Origin: Oxytricha trifallax
Taxonomy: Eukaryota; Ciliophora; Spirotrichea; Sporadotrichida; Oxytrichidae
Direction: 5' to 3'
Length of the DNA stretch: 64,000 bases
NCBI GenBank assembly: GCA_000711775.1
Contig: ARYC01000109.1
Location: 124,001 to 188,000, forward strand
Shown: one piece after another, positions 46,805 to 58,089 of the stretch
Numbering within the stretch: the stretch's first letter is position 1
How the letters are laid out: each line of letters starts with the position of its first letter
Program-made: the position numbers and the translations under genes
Notes under the pieces: model-generated
The model's database searches: none
What the model saw: the letters and a program-made list of their open reading frames with translations, nothing else
Told to the model about the DNA's origin: nothing

Positions 46805-48195
46805 AATAATAATTGGATCACATTGAGGTCTTTGGAACCCCCGATTTTATAAATAATAGTTATATTTAAGGGTGAAGCCCTTTTCTTAAGTTGTATTAAT
46901 CTCTCTTCATAAGCATCTTCGATTGTTGTAGTAGAACTTTTTATCTTTTATTTTTTCCAGATTTGAAATGTCTCTGTCGTAGTTTATTTTGAATTGAATA
47001 GCTGCAATCTTGGCTGATTTTAGTAAAGTTTAATCTTTCTCTCTCTAATAGTATTAATCCAATACTTATTTTTAATTCTTATAATATTCTAAAAATATGA
47101 CTCTGCTGTCTTATGGGTCAACTACTTGTTTACTGCTTTAGTAGAAAGAAATTCGTTATAGTCCTCTAATATTTACTCATGTGTAAGTCTAGGACTATAA
47201 TATGGTAAAATTTAGTACTAATGATAGAGGTTCTATTAGTGTTTCGCTGATAAGGGGGGGGGAGATTTGGAGTCATCCCAGGAAAAAACATGGGCTGCTA
47301 CTATTATTGATCCCGAAGTAACGGTCTATATGGCTCTCTTAAGTTGAAAATCAGGCAGAATGAATATTTTAGTCTTAGGTTTTAGGGTTTTTTACTCTCG
47401 TAAAAGACGAAATCTTAAAAGGATTCATAGTCATTACGAGTATCCTTGATATGTTGGATTTGTATGACTGAGTATTGATGATCTTTGAGGAATTTTTTTT
47501 ATAGTAAGTACTTATGATTATTCACTGTTAAATTGGCTTCCACTACTTTTCCCCTAATTTAGTTTATCAATGGGATATTCCATTGTTAGAGTTTTTAAAT
47601 AATTACCTTTTCCATAGAGCATCAATATTTTCATTATTTAAGAGTTATTTTCTTGTTCTTAGCGATTATTTCATAGCTTTCTTTTAGTAGTTGTGGTTGG
47701 GAATATCTCAGTTAGAGTAAATTATCTGCAATTAGGTGGAGATCATGTTAATAATTCAATATATAATATATTATTGCATTGATTGTTTCGTCGCCATGGA
47801 ATATTATTTCTTTGTGTGGTATCATGTTTCTTTCTATTAATTGAGCTTAAAGCTACATCGGTAGTTTTGTTTTCACTTAGAAATTTCTGATCAGAAACTG
47901 TTTTTCCTTAAAAAGGTATTAAATATGCTACCAATCTTTGACGTCACTGTAGTTCTAACTTAGGTCATGGGATTCGCTTGAGTGTGTATAAAGTTCGTTT
48001 TTTTATTTTCTTGTACAATCTAGGAAATGTCTTGTATCTATTCCCAAAGTTGGGAACTCTTGTATTTGTAGATTGTGTAATCTCTGATTTTCCATCTTTA
48101 GAAAAGAAAGCTCATAATATTTTCTTTATGTCCCTTTTTAAAGATGAGATAAATTCTCTGGTTTATTCATTTCGAAAATACCACTGAATACCTTC
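46805..48195 (-). pseudogene. Retroelement-like relic sharing the 3' end at 1.4 kb
   Basis: The minus strand ends with GGGGTTCCAAAGACCTC, then AATGTGATCC and a degenerate TTA tail (46.80-46.85 kb), matching 1385-1446. Upstream minus-strand frames show coding remnants: SKDGKSEITQSTNTRVPNFG and KTFPRLYKKIKKRTLYTLKR near 48.0 kb, QKFLSENKTTDVALSSINRK near 47.85 kb, and LKISIGLILLERERLNFTKI near 47.05 kb. Several UGAs and frame changes show decay. Confidence 0.5.
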
Positions 48196-48199
48196 TATA

Positions 48200-48820
48200 C
48201 AAATTAAATCTGAAGTTAAGATATTTCTATGATTCGATTTTATTCTTTCTTTAGATATCTGTAGAGTCTACTAAATTTTGCTTCTTATATTTGTCTGTTG
48301 GTGAACAGGCATAAGATATTCTTTACTAGGGTCTTAAGTTGGTCGATAATGTGCATTATTGAGTTAATCTTAGACTCTTTCGCAAAATAAAAAATATATT
48401 TAATTTTAAAACTATAATATAACTAATATAATATATCAAACTCTACAAAATGTTAGCTTGATTATCTAATAACACGATTTAACGGATTAGATAGAATGAT
48501 CGAGTAAAAACAGAATCTGCAATTTAATCAATTGCCATTGACTTCGCTAACTAATAAAATACTAAACATGAATTTGATTTTAAAGTATGCCACACATGGT
48601 TAGTATTATATACTGTTAATCAAATTAGAATTATAAAACTACCACAAAATTTAAGAACTGCTACAAATAATTAAAAAAAACAAATAAGTTTATGGTAAGA
48701 ATTGACAAGTCTGAAATTAAAAACAACATTCTTCTTTATACCTAATCAAAATAACATAATTAAAATTAACAATGAATAATTAGTTTGAAATAATAGTATT
48801 TTAATCCTCTAAAAAGAGCG
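48200..48820. other. AT-rich, no gene seen
   Basis: AT-rich spacer. Confidence 0.35.
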
Positions 48821-48823
48821 ATA

Positions 48824-49740
48824 AAGCGAGTAACTGGCGATTGCCTTCAAATTTATTTAAAGATCTGGCTAATGAACCTTATGATTTATTTGATATTTCT
48901 TTATTAATAAATGAAACAATATAATGAACTTTGAGACTTCTTGTAGATATCTAATAGATTAATTTGCCAGTGAGCTTTTTGAAGTAATTCAAAGCACAGC
49001 AGGAATTGGGTAATTATTAAAATAGAAAGGATTCAAAGTAATTAAAATTTACAAAATCAGATATAAATATGTGTTATGACAAAAATCCAAAGGTAACTGG
49101 ATAATTAAATTACTTAGTAGAAGCACATATAGAATGAAGCTGCATTTTTAGAGACTATTAAGCTAAGAGATAAAACACCAAGTTTTAGACCCACAGATTA
49201 CCTTGCAATCATGACTTGCTTGCAATCAACCATCTGGTACATATTTTCTCTGAGAACAAATGTTTCAAATTTTGCAAAAGAATAGATAAAATGCAAAGAA
49301 ATTATATGAAATTCAACTTAGAAAGATATCGGAATATTAGAATCGCCATCAACAAAGACCAGACATGGAGAGAAATATGGAATGAATTGCTATGGTAACC
49401 ACCAAACAAATAATAAGGCTCTTATTTATGACATAATCAGAAAATTTACAAAACACTAAAGATCTTCTGTGATCAACATGACAGTGAATGGAGATTCAAT
49501 GAAATGGAAGATATCTCTGAAAGCATTGGCTTTGTCTATAATGAAAGATCTGAACAAGACCCACGAAAACAAGAACTACCAAAAAAGAAAGACCATAGTT
49601 TGAAGAAAGGGATATAATCGAAGGGAATGAGAAACAACTATTTCAGCATGAAAAAGATAAGGAGGGGAGAAATATACAGATGAAGGCAAAAATTTTTAAA
49701 CCAGAAAATTAAAAGTGCGGTGAACCGCAACTGTGTTAAT
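48824..49740 (+). pseudogene. Unidentified coding tract A of the 48.8-54.6 kb block
   Basis: Reads NEAAFLETIKLRDKTPSFRP and YLAIMTCLQSTIWYIFS near 49.13-49.24 kb. After a frame change come KCFKFCKRIDKMQRNYMKFN, NIRIAINKDQTWREIWNELL, UGA at 49426, CDQHDSEWRFNEMEDISESI, and ERSEQDPRKQELPKKKDH, with another UGA at 49681. TAA and TAG sit at plausible Gln positions. Purine-rich strand. No family recognised. Confidence 0.45.
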
Positions 49741-49889
49741 CAGTCAAGCATTCTTTAGATTTCATATACACATTCTACATTTTATATTTCTATTTATTAC
49801 ATAAAGTTGGTTTATATTATTTTTAATTACCTTATAAGTTACTTACAACCACAACTGCTGCTACTATTATAAAATAGATCTTTTATATA

Positions 49890-51330
49890 CAAGGAGGAGG
49901 TGAAGAATATTGGAGAACTAGTTACTCACACAAAAACTCTGGATAGATGATGAAATCAACTATGTTATAAAGGTACTCCAACTTACCTTCAATAATGTAT
50001 ACGTAAAACTTCATTTTGAATAATGGCAAGCCAAGACGGTTTATTTCTAAAAGTCTTACAAAAGACATTCAGAAATATATATTTTATAAAAGAGTCTTAT
50101 CTGCTAATGTTGATAACATACGACAATAATCCTTCTTGTTCTAGAGTAAAAGGATCTTAAAAAAATAACAAAGTATAAGGTTCTAACTTAAAACATAAAT
50201 CCCCTAATATTTCGGATCTGTGTTGTCATAGCAGGTATTACTAAAGTTTCCTTTCAAGTATAAAAATCTCTTATTACATATTTAGTTTAACAAATAATCT
50301 ATTCATATGAAACTTAAAGGCTATTGCTATATTCAATGGTCTCTATTACAGAATATAATTTCAATTTAACCCAGTCAAAGAAGAAGAACACATCAAACTA
50401 GTGAATCTTATGAACGAACACACATCGAAGTCGATAGAGTTCACTAAATAGTTAGAGATAATCTTACCAGGAAATTACTTCTAAAACAATAAATATATAA
50501 GTGTATGACTAGACCTAAGAATAGTTAAATCAGAACAAGATTGAAAGAAGCTAGTGATATATAAGTTCTTTACATTTATAAGATAGGGGCATGGAGATCT
50601 AAATGTGGTAGAATCATTGTAAATGTGTATTAGGCTGATTTTATTATAATCAAATTGGAAACAATTTAAGTTGCAGACCCCTTAAATTGCTGAATATTGG
50701 CCATTCGAACTACCAATTAGATAGCTTTAGAGTAATATAGAGGGTATTACTATGTTGTTAGTTAAGGATTGAATTAGTCTGCAAGAGCATTGCTTAATGA
50801 TCAAATGGTTTGATATTTTCAGTATCTTTTTATACATAAGAGAATAATATGATGTATGAAAATGGAGATTGGAAAATATGATAGAAGAATATAGGAAAAG
50901 AACATGGAAAACATTGAGGAGTATTTAATTGATATTTTATAGCAATGTAAAGAAGGTTGAAAGGAGATAACTAACAAAAGCTTTTAGATCGGCATTTGGG
51001 ATGAGGAACACAAAAATGATGGAATTAGAATATCATTTAGTTAGCAAGAATGGACAGTTGGGTGATGTAGTCTATAAGCTAAAGGAAATTGAACAATATT
51101 CAAGTCAGAATTTTCAATGAAAAAAGTAAAAAAAGTTATAAACCCCTAACATATTTAGATTACTAGGATAGACTGATCAGCCTCTAAAAATAATGAGAAA
51201 GATAATGGAGTTCAAGGATATGAAAAACGATTGTCAACAAAGATATTAAATGGAACTAAGAATTAAAACCTCCAAAAGTAGCAATGATAAATTAGCAATG
51301 GAGGGAAAAATAATTAAAGTTTTATAATGA
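49890..51330 (+). pseudogene. Unidentified coding tract B of the 48.8-54.6 kb block
   Basis: Three frames in succession: LLTQKLWIDDEINYVIKVLQ and INPLIFRICVVIAGITKVSF (49.91-50.27 kb), FNPVKEEEHIKLVNLMNEHT and TKQLEIILPGNYF (50.36-50.50 kb), then SKCGRIIVNVYQADFIII, YRGYYYVVSQGLNQSARALL, ENIEEYLIDILQQCKEG, UGA, KEITNKSFQIGIWDEEHKND and SFSQQEWTVG (50.60-51.10 kb). In the last frame UGA recurs about eight times where Trp fits. WIDDEIN recalls the start of Ulp1-type proteases, but no catalytic triad was found. Confidence 0.45.
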
Positions 51331-51339
51331 ATCATAAAC

Positions 51340-52535
51340 ATGAAATTTTGTTAAATACAAAGCTTATTATTTGTTTATTTTGATTGTATTCAACTCAAGC
51401 AATATATTTTTAAATAGGTTATTGGTTAATTTATGCATTCAGTTATTAATATAGATTTCATTATCGATCAATATACAAACAATATCAATATATTATAAAA
51501 AGTATTTAAAATTAATAAGTTCATATTATCAATAAATGATTTATATTATTATTTAATGCTGTAAATAAATGATTTAATACTTGAATACACAAAATTGCTG
51601 GACTAACTAAACTTGATATCGCAATTGCTACTGATCTATTCATCCTTCATTGAGCCTTATATCTTCATCATAACCTCCCAGCAGACATCCCCAATACTTA
51701 TAAACTATTTGGCAATACAATTCACACTCCTTTTCTTTATTAAAATCGAACTGTTTTATTTATTTTCATTATAAATAATGTCTCCTAAACTATATAACGC
51801 ACATTTATTAAACAAACTACCCCTAAAATAGAATAATGTATATATAGTTTGCATATATTTAAATATATAGGAACAATATTATTAATTCCTTCAAGGTATA
51901 ATTCAAACATTTCTAATAAAATATACTCTACTTAATGAATGTTTCATACTGGATAAGAGCTAGTATACTTGGTGAAAACAGATTTATAAAAAGCTTAACA
52001 AAAATCATCATCACTCCTATCTATGAAGTATGTCTGAAAAATTCTCAATTTGTTTGTCAGATTTGATATTAAAACAAAGTTTATAGCAATATAAACATAG
52101 ATAGCTTATTACTTAGTTTTTAATCATTAGATAATTAAAGAGATAAAAAAACAGGATTTTGAGGGTTTCACTGGCAGAATCAGAATTCACTTGAAAATTA
52201 GTTGAATTAAAATTATTCAAAAGTGTAGTAGCTGTTTAAAATGAAGAACTTAATAAAATATTTATAACCATTAATTAATGATAATCTAAATGTTTAATAA
52301 CACTATTGACAAAACCATAAATGTGCAGGTGGTGATTATGAAAAAGACAATGAACATCCATCTGCGACTTCTGCAACTGAATTCAACAAAAAAGAGACCA
52401 AAAGATTCTAGAATAAAGCATTTATATAAGATTCCGAATCAACAATTACTTACTCTCCCCATTCTCCATTCAATACAAGTGTGATAAAGTAATATTTTAA
52501 TATAATATAAATAAAATAAAGAAGACAGCATAAAC
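51340..52535. other. Mostly AT-rich, no clear gene
   Basis: AT-rich. Weak frames around 52.15-52.48 kb are not convincing. Confidence 0.35.
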
Positions 52536-52539
52536 AGAA

Positions 52540-53045
52540 TACATTATATCATACAGAGACAATTCAAAAATGATAAGACACTAAGTAGAGGTAATGAAGT
52601 TAAGGAGTTCAAAGAGATTTCTAGATAATCTATTGCCATAATGCTTGCTATGTGAGAACAATCTAAGAGAAAACTGAGTGCATACACCTCAAACTATACT
52701 CGCTATGATGCAATTAATTACTACTGAAAAGAATGACAGCAGAGAGAAAGATATCTCAACTGCAAATTGTGAGTGATTCAAGTATATTAAATTGATACAA
52801 ATTCAAGTAATAGTTATGATAAAATTATATTTAAATAGGTAACAGAATCATAAAAAGCAATCTATTTAACAAGTTGAATCTAACGAAAATAGAAATAGCC
52901 AGAGCTAAACCAGTTATTGACTATGAAAGTAAATGTTGATGTAGGCAAATCCAGAAGCAAGCCTCATTGCAGCATCATAAATTATTCAGATAAAGTAAAA
53001 GAGATATTAATAATAAGACTGTTAAAAGAAAAAATTATAATTTTT
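52540..53045 (+). pseudogene. Unidentified coding tract C of the 48.8-54.6 kb block
   Basis: One frame holds RQFKNDKTLSRGNEVKEFKE, SKRKLSAYTSNYTRYDAINY, IQVYQIDTNSSNSYDKIIFK and VNVDVGKSRSKPHCSIINYS. It is interrupted only by UGA, five times, with no TGG. Aromatic contexts such as YY-UGA-KE-UGA-QQ favour Trp. Confidence 0.42.
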
Positions 53046-53137
53046 ATTTAATATGTATATATATATTTGTCCAATATGACAGATACGAAAAGATTAGTTT
53101 GAACTTAAATGAGAAGATAGTGATGATGATAATAGTA

Positions 53138-53965
53138 TAATTTATATTTGAATTTAAAAATATAAGCATGTTAATATTTGGTACCTTATCATTTTTTACA
53201 TAGGGGTCTTAAACTATATCTTATAGCTTACTATAAACATTCAAGAATCTATCAAATTATAAATGCAAGGACTTAAGTCTTATAATATTATCAATTAGAC
53301 TTAAAATTGATTCCTAACTGCCACTAATGGGAATAGTAGTGCCTCAGGCTGCACAGTCCTAGTGAAGAGACATGCAGGTGGATTCTCGAAATTCTTAAAG
53401 CAATAACTGCTTATTGCTACTTGACAGAATAGGGGGGTCAACAAGCTAGCTATAGCTTATACGAAGAAATTTATAGCAATAAATACTTAAAAATTACCGC
53501 CTTTGATATCATAGCTAATGTCTTTGTAATGTTTTTGCCACATAATTATATCTCCTCTTTATGGTCTATAAATCACTCTGCTGTCACTAGTAACATCAAC
53601 ACTACATGGTGCTCTTTAAGTTGTTTTGGAGTTGGTTTCAGTAATATCAAGCATACTTTAGTGCACTTTAAGTGTGATGAGCTTGATATAGCAACATGGT
53701 TTGAGCAATAAAACTGTGAATTGAAAATAAGATGGATTAATAGAGTAACAATGAATTAAATCTATAATCCAATCATATTTATGAATGTATTAACTTTGAC
53801 ACCTTTGACAAATGAAATTGCTGGTTAGATGAAGTCAATAAGAATGCTAGAATATAAGAATGGATGGGAACATTAACTAGTTGATAAGCCAACAAATATC
53901 GAGTGCACATTAATTTGGTTTAAGAGTATACTCATTTTCATTGAAAGTATAATCATTTAATTAAA
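53138..53965 (+). CDS. Intact unidentified ORF D of the 48.8-54.6 kb block
   Basis: About 275 codons without UGA and with eight TGG Trp codons. It includes HSPSEETCRWILEILKAITA, GGQQASYSLYEEIYSNKYLK, FDIIANVFVMFLPHNYISSL, INTTWCSLSCFGVGFSNIKH, HFKCDELDIATWFEQQNCEL, and LTNEIAGQMKSIRMLEYKNG. TAA/TAG = Gln throughout. No start or stop was fixed; the frame fades into AT-rich DNA at both ends. Rich in Cys, aromatic and Asn residues; the family is not recognised. Confidence 0.6.
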
Positions 53966-54313
53966 ATATACTAAATATTCGTAGTGGTTTTTAAATATAT
54001 ATAACATCTTTACATAAAACGTAGAGGACTTTTAAAAACCTTTTAAGTAAAGTTAACTATTGTTTATTTATTAAATAGAGTTTTTGATATAGTTTAACAA
54101 GGAAATCGGTTAACTCCTTTTGAAATAATTACAGTAGCCTATGAAAAATAAAGATAATTTATTATCTCCAGCCCTAAACAGATGTTTAATTTTAAAATTG
54201 CATCTTGAAATAGAGTCGAGAATCAAGTGATGAGCTTGAGTCACCGCATTAGCCTCTTTTTATACTATAGTTTTTTAATTGAAAACTGAAAATTATAAAG
54301 AGCTGAATAATTA

Positions 54314-54625
54314 ATGTCTCAAGTTCATACCAAGATTGAGCAATTGAAACATTGGCCTATAAAATGTAAGCTATAAGATTTGAAATTTAGGATAAAGAAA
54401 AGCCTCGCATCCTTCAAAATCTATAATCCAGAACTGAGAAAAAGATATTAGTAAAAAGAAGGTTTAGAATAATTTTTGGCATAAACTAATCTACTAACTT
54501 AACGATAAAAAAATACTTAAGTTACACTTATCAGGAAGTGTTCAAGGAACATAGTAATATACCAACCTTACAATTGCTGATACTCAAAGATAAACAATGT
54601 GCAATTGAGGCAACAAACGAATGAA
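54314..54625 (+). CDS. Unidentified coding tract E of the 48.8-54.6 kb block
   Basis: ATG 54314 opens MSQVHTKIEQLKHWPIKCKL and continues ASFKIYNPELRKRYQQKEGL. After a frame change near 54.53 kb come SYTYQEVFKEHSNIPTLQLL and KDKQCAIEATNE, then UGA near 54623. Basic N-terminal helix style. Family not recognised. Confidence 0.45.
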
Positions 54626-54694
54626 TATGCAACAATGCTAATGATGGGGACTAGAAATTATGATGTACAAGATCATTATTTTCTTCTATAAGAT

Positions 54695-54935
54695 GAGATG
54701 GGTATTGACGTCACCAAGTCACAGATGACGTCAGGAGGTCATACTATAATAAATATAAAATTTATTTGTTTTAAGGGCATGAAGCACTATGCATAAAATT
54801 CTACTAGTATCTTTTCTAGGAAAGCACTTTGGGTGCAACCCCTAGTTAACCAGTTTCAGAAAAGGTTGAACCTCTTGTACAGAACCAATGCAAAACAAAT
54901 AATAGAAGAGGTTAAGGGGATCTAGGAGTGAAGTT
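54695..54935 (+). repeat. Relic of a Merlin-like element arm
   Basis: GGGTATTGACGTCA, GACGTCAGGAGGTC, GAAGCACTATGCATAAAATT, CAACCCCTAGTTAACC, and AACCAATGCAAAACAA follow the same order as the left arm at 29.06-29.42 kb (GTTGACGTCA, GGACGTCC array, GAAGCACC, CCCTAGTTAACC, AACCAATGCGAAACAA). The tandem array is reduced to about two units. No transposase or second arm is nearby. Confidence 0.7.
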
Positions 54936-54944
54936 CCCTGCCCA

Positions 54945-55300
54945 AAAAGGTAGTTTCCTGCCCCATGCATAAAATATTTAATATTTATAAATTTCTCAAA
55001 ATCTTTAATATCAATAATGATTAAATTATTTAAAATCTATTATAAAATATCAATTCTACCTTGATTATGAATTCAAATTTTAATGAAAATTACATTATAT
55101 ATTATTAAAAAACAATTTTTTTATCATTGTTTATTAATTTATAATTTGATCAAAATTAATAAATAACTTAAAAAAATATATGGCATTAAAAGTTGTTTAT
55201 TAAATATTAAATGTATTTTAAATTAAAATTTATATGTTTAAATATATAAATATTGCCAAATAATTACAAACTTAATGTTGGGGGCAGGAAACTTCACCAA
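54945..55300. repeat. Small inverted repeat with TTTCCTGCCCC ends
   Basis: TAGTTTCCTGCCCC (54951-54964) faces GGGGCAGGAAACTTCACC (about 55281-55298) and AT-rich arms lie between. It may be a degenerate foldback, or the continuation of the neighbouring relic. Confidence 0.45.
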
Positions 55301-55384
55301 ATTAATAATATAAAGAGATAAATAATAAAATGTTTTAAAAAAAATACAAATATTTATCGAAATATAGATTAAAACTTAAGAAAA

Positions 55385-55522
55385 TAAAAAATCTTAATAT
55401 GCAGACTTTTTTAAAGAAGGCGACGCTAATGATAGTTTTAAATGTCCTCAAAATAGGGTTGCTGTTGCCTCCACTCAACTAGCTTCAAAAGTAGGTGCGA
55501 ACGAAGACACTTATCTCCAGGT
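55385..55522 (+). CDS. Short exon-like coding island
   Basis: The frame SQYADFFKEGDANDSFKC then PQNRVAVASTQLASKVGANE and DTYLQ ends at CTCCAG followed by GTAAAC, a possible splice donor. There is strong G bias at first codon positions and a sharp contrast with AT-rich flanks. Family unknown. Confidence 0.5.
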
Positions 55523-55730
55523 AAACTTCTAAAATTACCAAAATTCTTAATATTTTCAATTTTTTCTTGAAACATATATTTAGATAAGTAAATTCTATTA
55601 ATTATTTATCTCAATTTATATCTCGTTCCTTTTTACATTTATTTAAAAAATTTCTTATTATTAGTTTTGACTTTTATTATCTATTGTTATTACTTTTTCT
55701 ACTTATTCACTTATATTACTATTAATTATT

Positions 55731-56375
55731 TGGGGGTGCGATATCTGAACCTAAGCTGCAGTATCTGAACCTAGTGTATTTTATATTAGTTTATATATAT
55801 TTCCATACATGCTTCTAGTCAATTTAGGGTCGGAGGACACGAATAAATATCTTATGATAACGTGGGATCACTCTATAGGGTAGAAAAAGTTACAATGAGA
55901 ATCTATTTTATTATAAAATTAAACATAATTTTTATCTTTTTTCACATGTTTTTTTTAATTCAATTTATTAATAATAAACTATAAAACATACAAGAGTCGT
56001 TGTAGATGATATATATTGCTATGAATTATATCTTACTCATTGCATTTATTCTAGAATATTAGTACTGATGGAATTTTACTATCTTGGTTGACGTCATTTC
56101 AACGACTCTTGTATGTTTTATAGTTTATTATTAATAAATTGAATTAAAAAAAACATGTGAAAAAAAGATAAAAATTATGTTTAATTTTATAATAAAATAG
56201 ATTCTCATTGTAACTTTTTCTACCCTATAGAGTGATCCCACGTTATCATAAGATATTTATTCGTGTCCTCCGACCCTAAATTGACTAGATGCATGTATGG
56301 AAATATATATAAACTAATATAAAATACACTAGGTTCAGATACTGCAGCTTAGGTTCAGATATCGCACCCCCCCCC
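55731..56375. mobile_element. 645-bp foldback element with 7-bp flanking repeat
   Basis: The left arm GGGGGTGCGATATCTGAACC and the right arm GGTTCAGATATCGCACCCCC are inverse. Arms of about 265 bp enclose a 100-bp loop (55997-56096), itself bounded by GAGTCGTTG/CAACGACTC. AATTATT occurs on both sides (55724-55730 and 56376-56382), a likely target duplication. No ORF. It abuts the truncated LINE. Confidence 0.8.
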
Positions 56376-56460
56376 CAATTATTTTTTTATTCTTTGTTAG
56401 TTCTCATTTCTCTCTAGTCCTTCTACACTCTCGTCCTGCCATTACATGTTTACAATCACC

Positions 56461-57180
56461 TCAATTATGTTCTATTTTCTTAGACAACAATCTATGTTTG
56501 TTTAATACTTTGTTGAACCTTGTTGAGTCCCCTGCTTCATTCATAAAATAAAAGCTTCTCTTATGAATTCCCATTACAAATCTTTTGTGAACATTGTAAT
56601 TGTAACTCATGCCGTAGTTCTCTTCTGTTCTACACTATGCCATTATTGTGTTTATAACATTTTTCGTCAAGAAAAGTATCTTTCTTTTTATGAGATCTCT
56701 TTCCATTTCTTTTATCTTAGTTTTTGGCTAATGTTTTTAAAAGAGTTTTTCTAGTCTTAATTTAGGTAATTTAAAGATCTTCTGAAATAACTGGCTGTTG
56801 ATTTCGCTTGTCTAACTTTCCTTCAGTTAAGTTACATTCCATAATGTTTTGTTTGTAATATCTTGGGGGTTCTTGAATACTATTCTCTTTAGTTTAGTAT
56901 CAATTTTATCGATTTCCTCTGTTTTTAAGTGTCCTGACGCTAAGAGTGGAGTGTAATTATAAATAACAAGTGATCTAATTAGAACTATTATTATAGTATC
57001 GCATATCACATGATTGTACAATTTTGTAAAATTTTAGTTAAGGTGAATTTATCTCTTTTTGTCTTCCAAGGTTCTTTTGACGAATGAATTAGATTCTACG
57101 CAAATGTTTAGTCCTAGGTATTTAATTTCCTCAACTTTACTTATTCCTTCCACTAAACTTACTTTTTAAAGTTAGGTCAT
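56461..57180 (-). pseudogene. 5'-truncated LINE reverse-transcriptase C-terminus
   Basis: The minus-strand frame runs KVEEIKYLGLNICVE, LIRSLVIYNYTPLLASGHLK, LKRIVFKNPQDITNKTLWN, KRKILFLTKNVINTIMAQ, ENYGMSYNYNVHKR, and GDSTRFNKVLNKHRLLSKK to TGA 56461-56463. It is collinear with the LINE at 62-64 kb (AKYLGLNICL, LLIYKYTPLVA, LFITKNVMDTMM, NYGMSHYCNIHK, GDPTRFSKQIRENRL). Homology stops near 57.18 kb, before the polymerase motifs, as expected for incomplete reverse transcription. Confidence 0.85.
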
Positions 57181-57508
57181 TTTTGAAGAATAATTGGAAG
57201 TTATAATATTCATAGAAATCAACTATCAGATATAAAAAGTGTTATATATAATTTAATTAAATAACATTATAAAACCCCAAAAGTAAAATTTGAATTAATT
57301 GTGAATTTGAAATTAAAATAAATATAGAATTTTTATTATTATAAAACATTTGGTAGCTTTTAAATTAATTAACATAGAACAATATAAATATATATAGCCC
57401 TTAATCAAAAAACAAAAAGCTAACAAAATTAAAAGTCTGATTTGATTAAATTTTATTTATACTAGTCTCCTTAAATTATAATAATTTTGCCTTCGGCCCA
57501 CAGTTAGT

Positions 57509-57950
57509 ATGATCAGTCCAGATAACCAAGTCACACCAGCCATCATCAACTTCCTCTCCCCACCTCCAGTCAACCTGTGAGTGCCGCCGCCCAGCCTTCG
57601 GGCCCTCCTCGTGCCAACACACATACCAGAGCCTGATATTTTAAAGATAAGAATGAGATGCTTTCTCAACAACATAACCGTTAGCAGGAGATCTAAAAAT
57701 GAAATAGTAGACCTCACTTCAACCATCTTTGGCGACAGTGTTATTACTTAATATAAGGAGATGTTGCACTCAATGGTTGAACTACACACGTCAGTCCGCA
57801 AGCTTACATTTGTTGAAGATTGTGCCAATTAGAGTAGGATAGAGACAGACGAGACGATGGAGGCCGCTATCTGAGATGCGACGAAAAAACAAAGAGATAG
57901 AGACGCGCCCAAGGCTAGAGGTGGGGGCCTTATATAATTATCAAATATTT
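57509..57950 (+). CDS. GC-richer ORF interrupted by two UGA codons
   Basis: ATG 57509 opens MISPDNQVTPAIINFLSPPP. The same frame continues VPPPSLRALLVPTHIPEPDI, LNNITVSRRSKNEIVDLTST, VELHTSVRKLTFVEDCANQS, and ATKKQRDRDAPKARG. UGA occurs at 57578-57580 (VNL-UGA-VPPP) and 57872-57874 (AAI-UGA-DATKK). There is no frameshift and no TGG. GC content is well above the surroundings, as for macronuclear-destined DNA. Confidence 0.5.
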
Positions 57951-58089
57951 TTGAATTGACGAATTATAGAAATAAATATTTAAATAAATCATCTATGCAT
58001 TGAATATGATAAGATTCATAATTTTTTTGAAATAAGCTGAAATTAAATTAAGAATGAATATATAATAGTAAGAATAGTAATAGCAATAA

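Noticed and set aside
49890-50000. Ulp1/SENP protease from WIDDEIN
   Set aside because: No His-Asp-Cys catalytic residues could be placed downstream in any frame.
57457-57726. Minus-strand 89-residue ORF
   Set aside because: The plus-strand frame starting at 57509 has better composition and continues beyond it.
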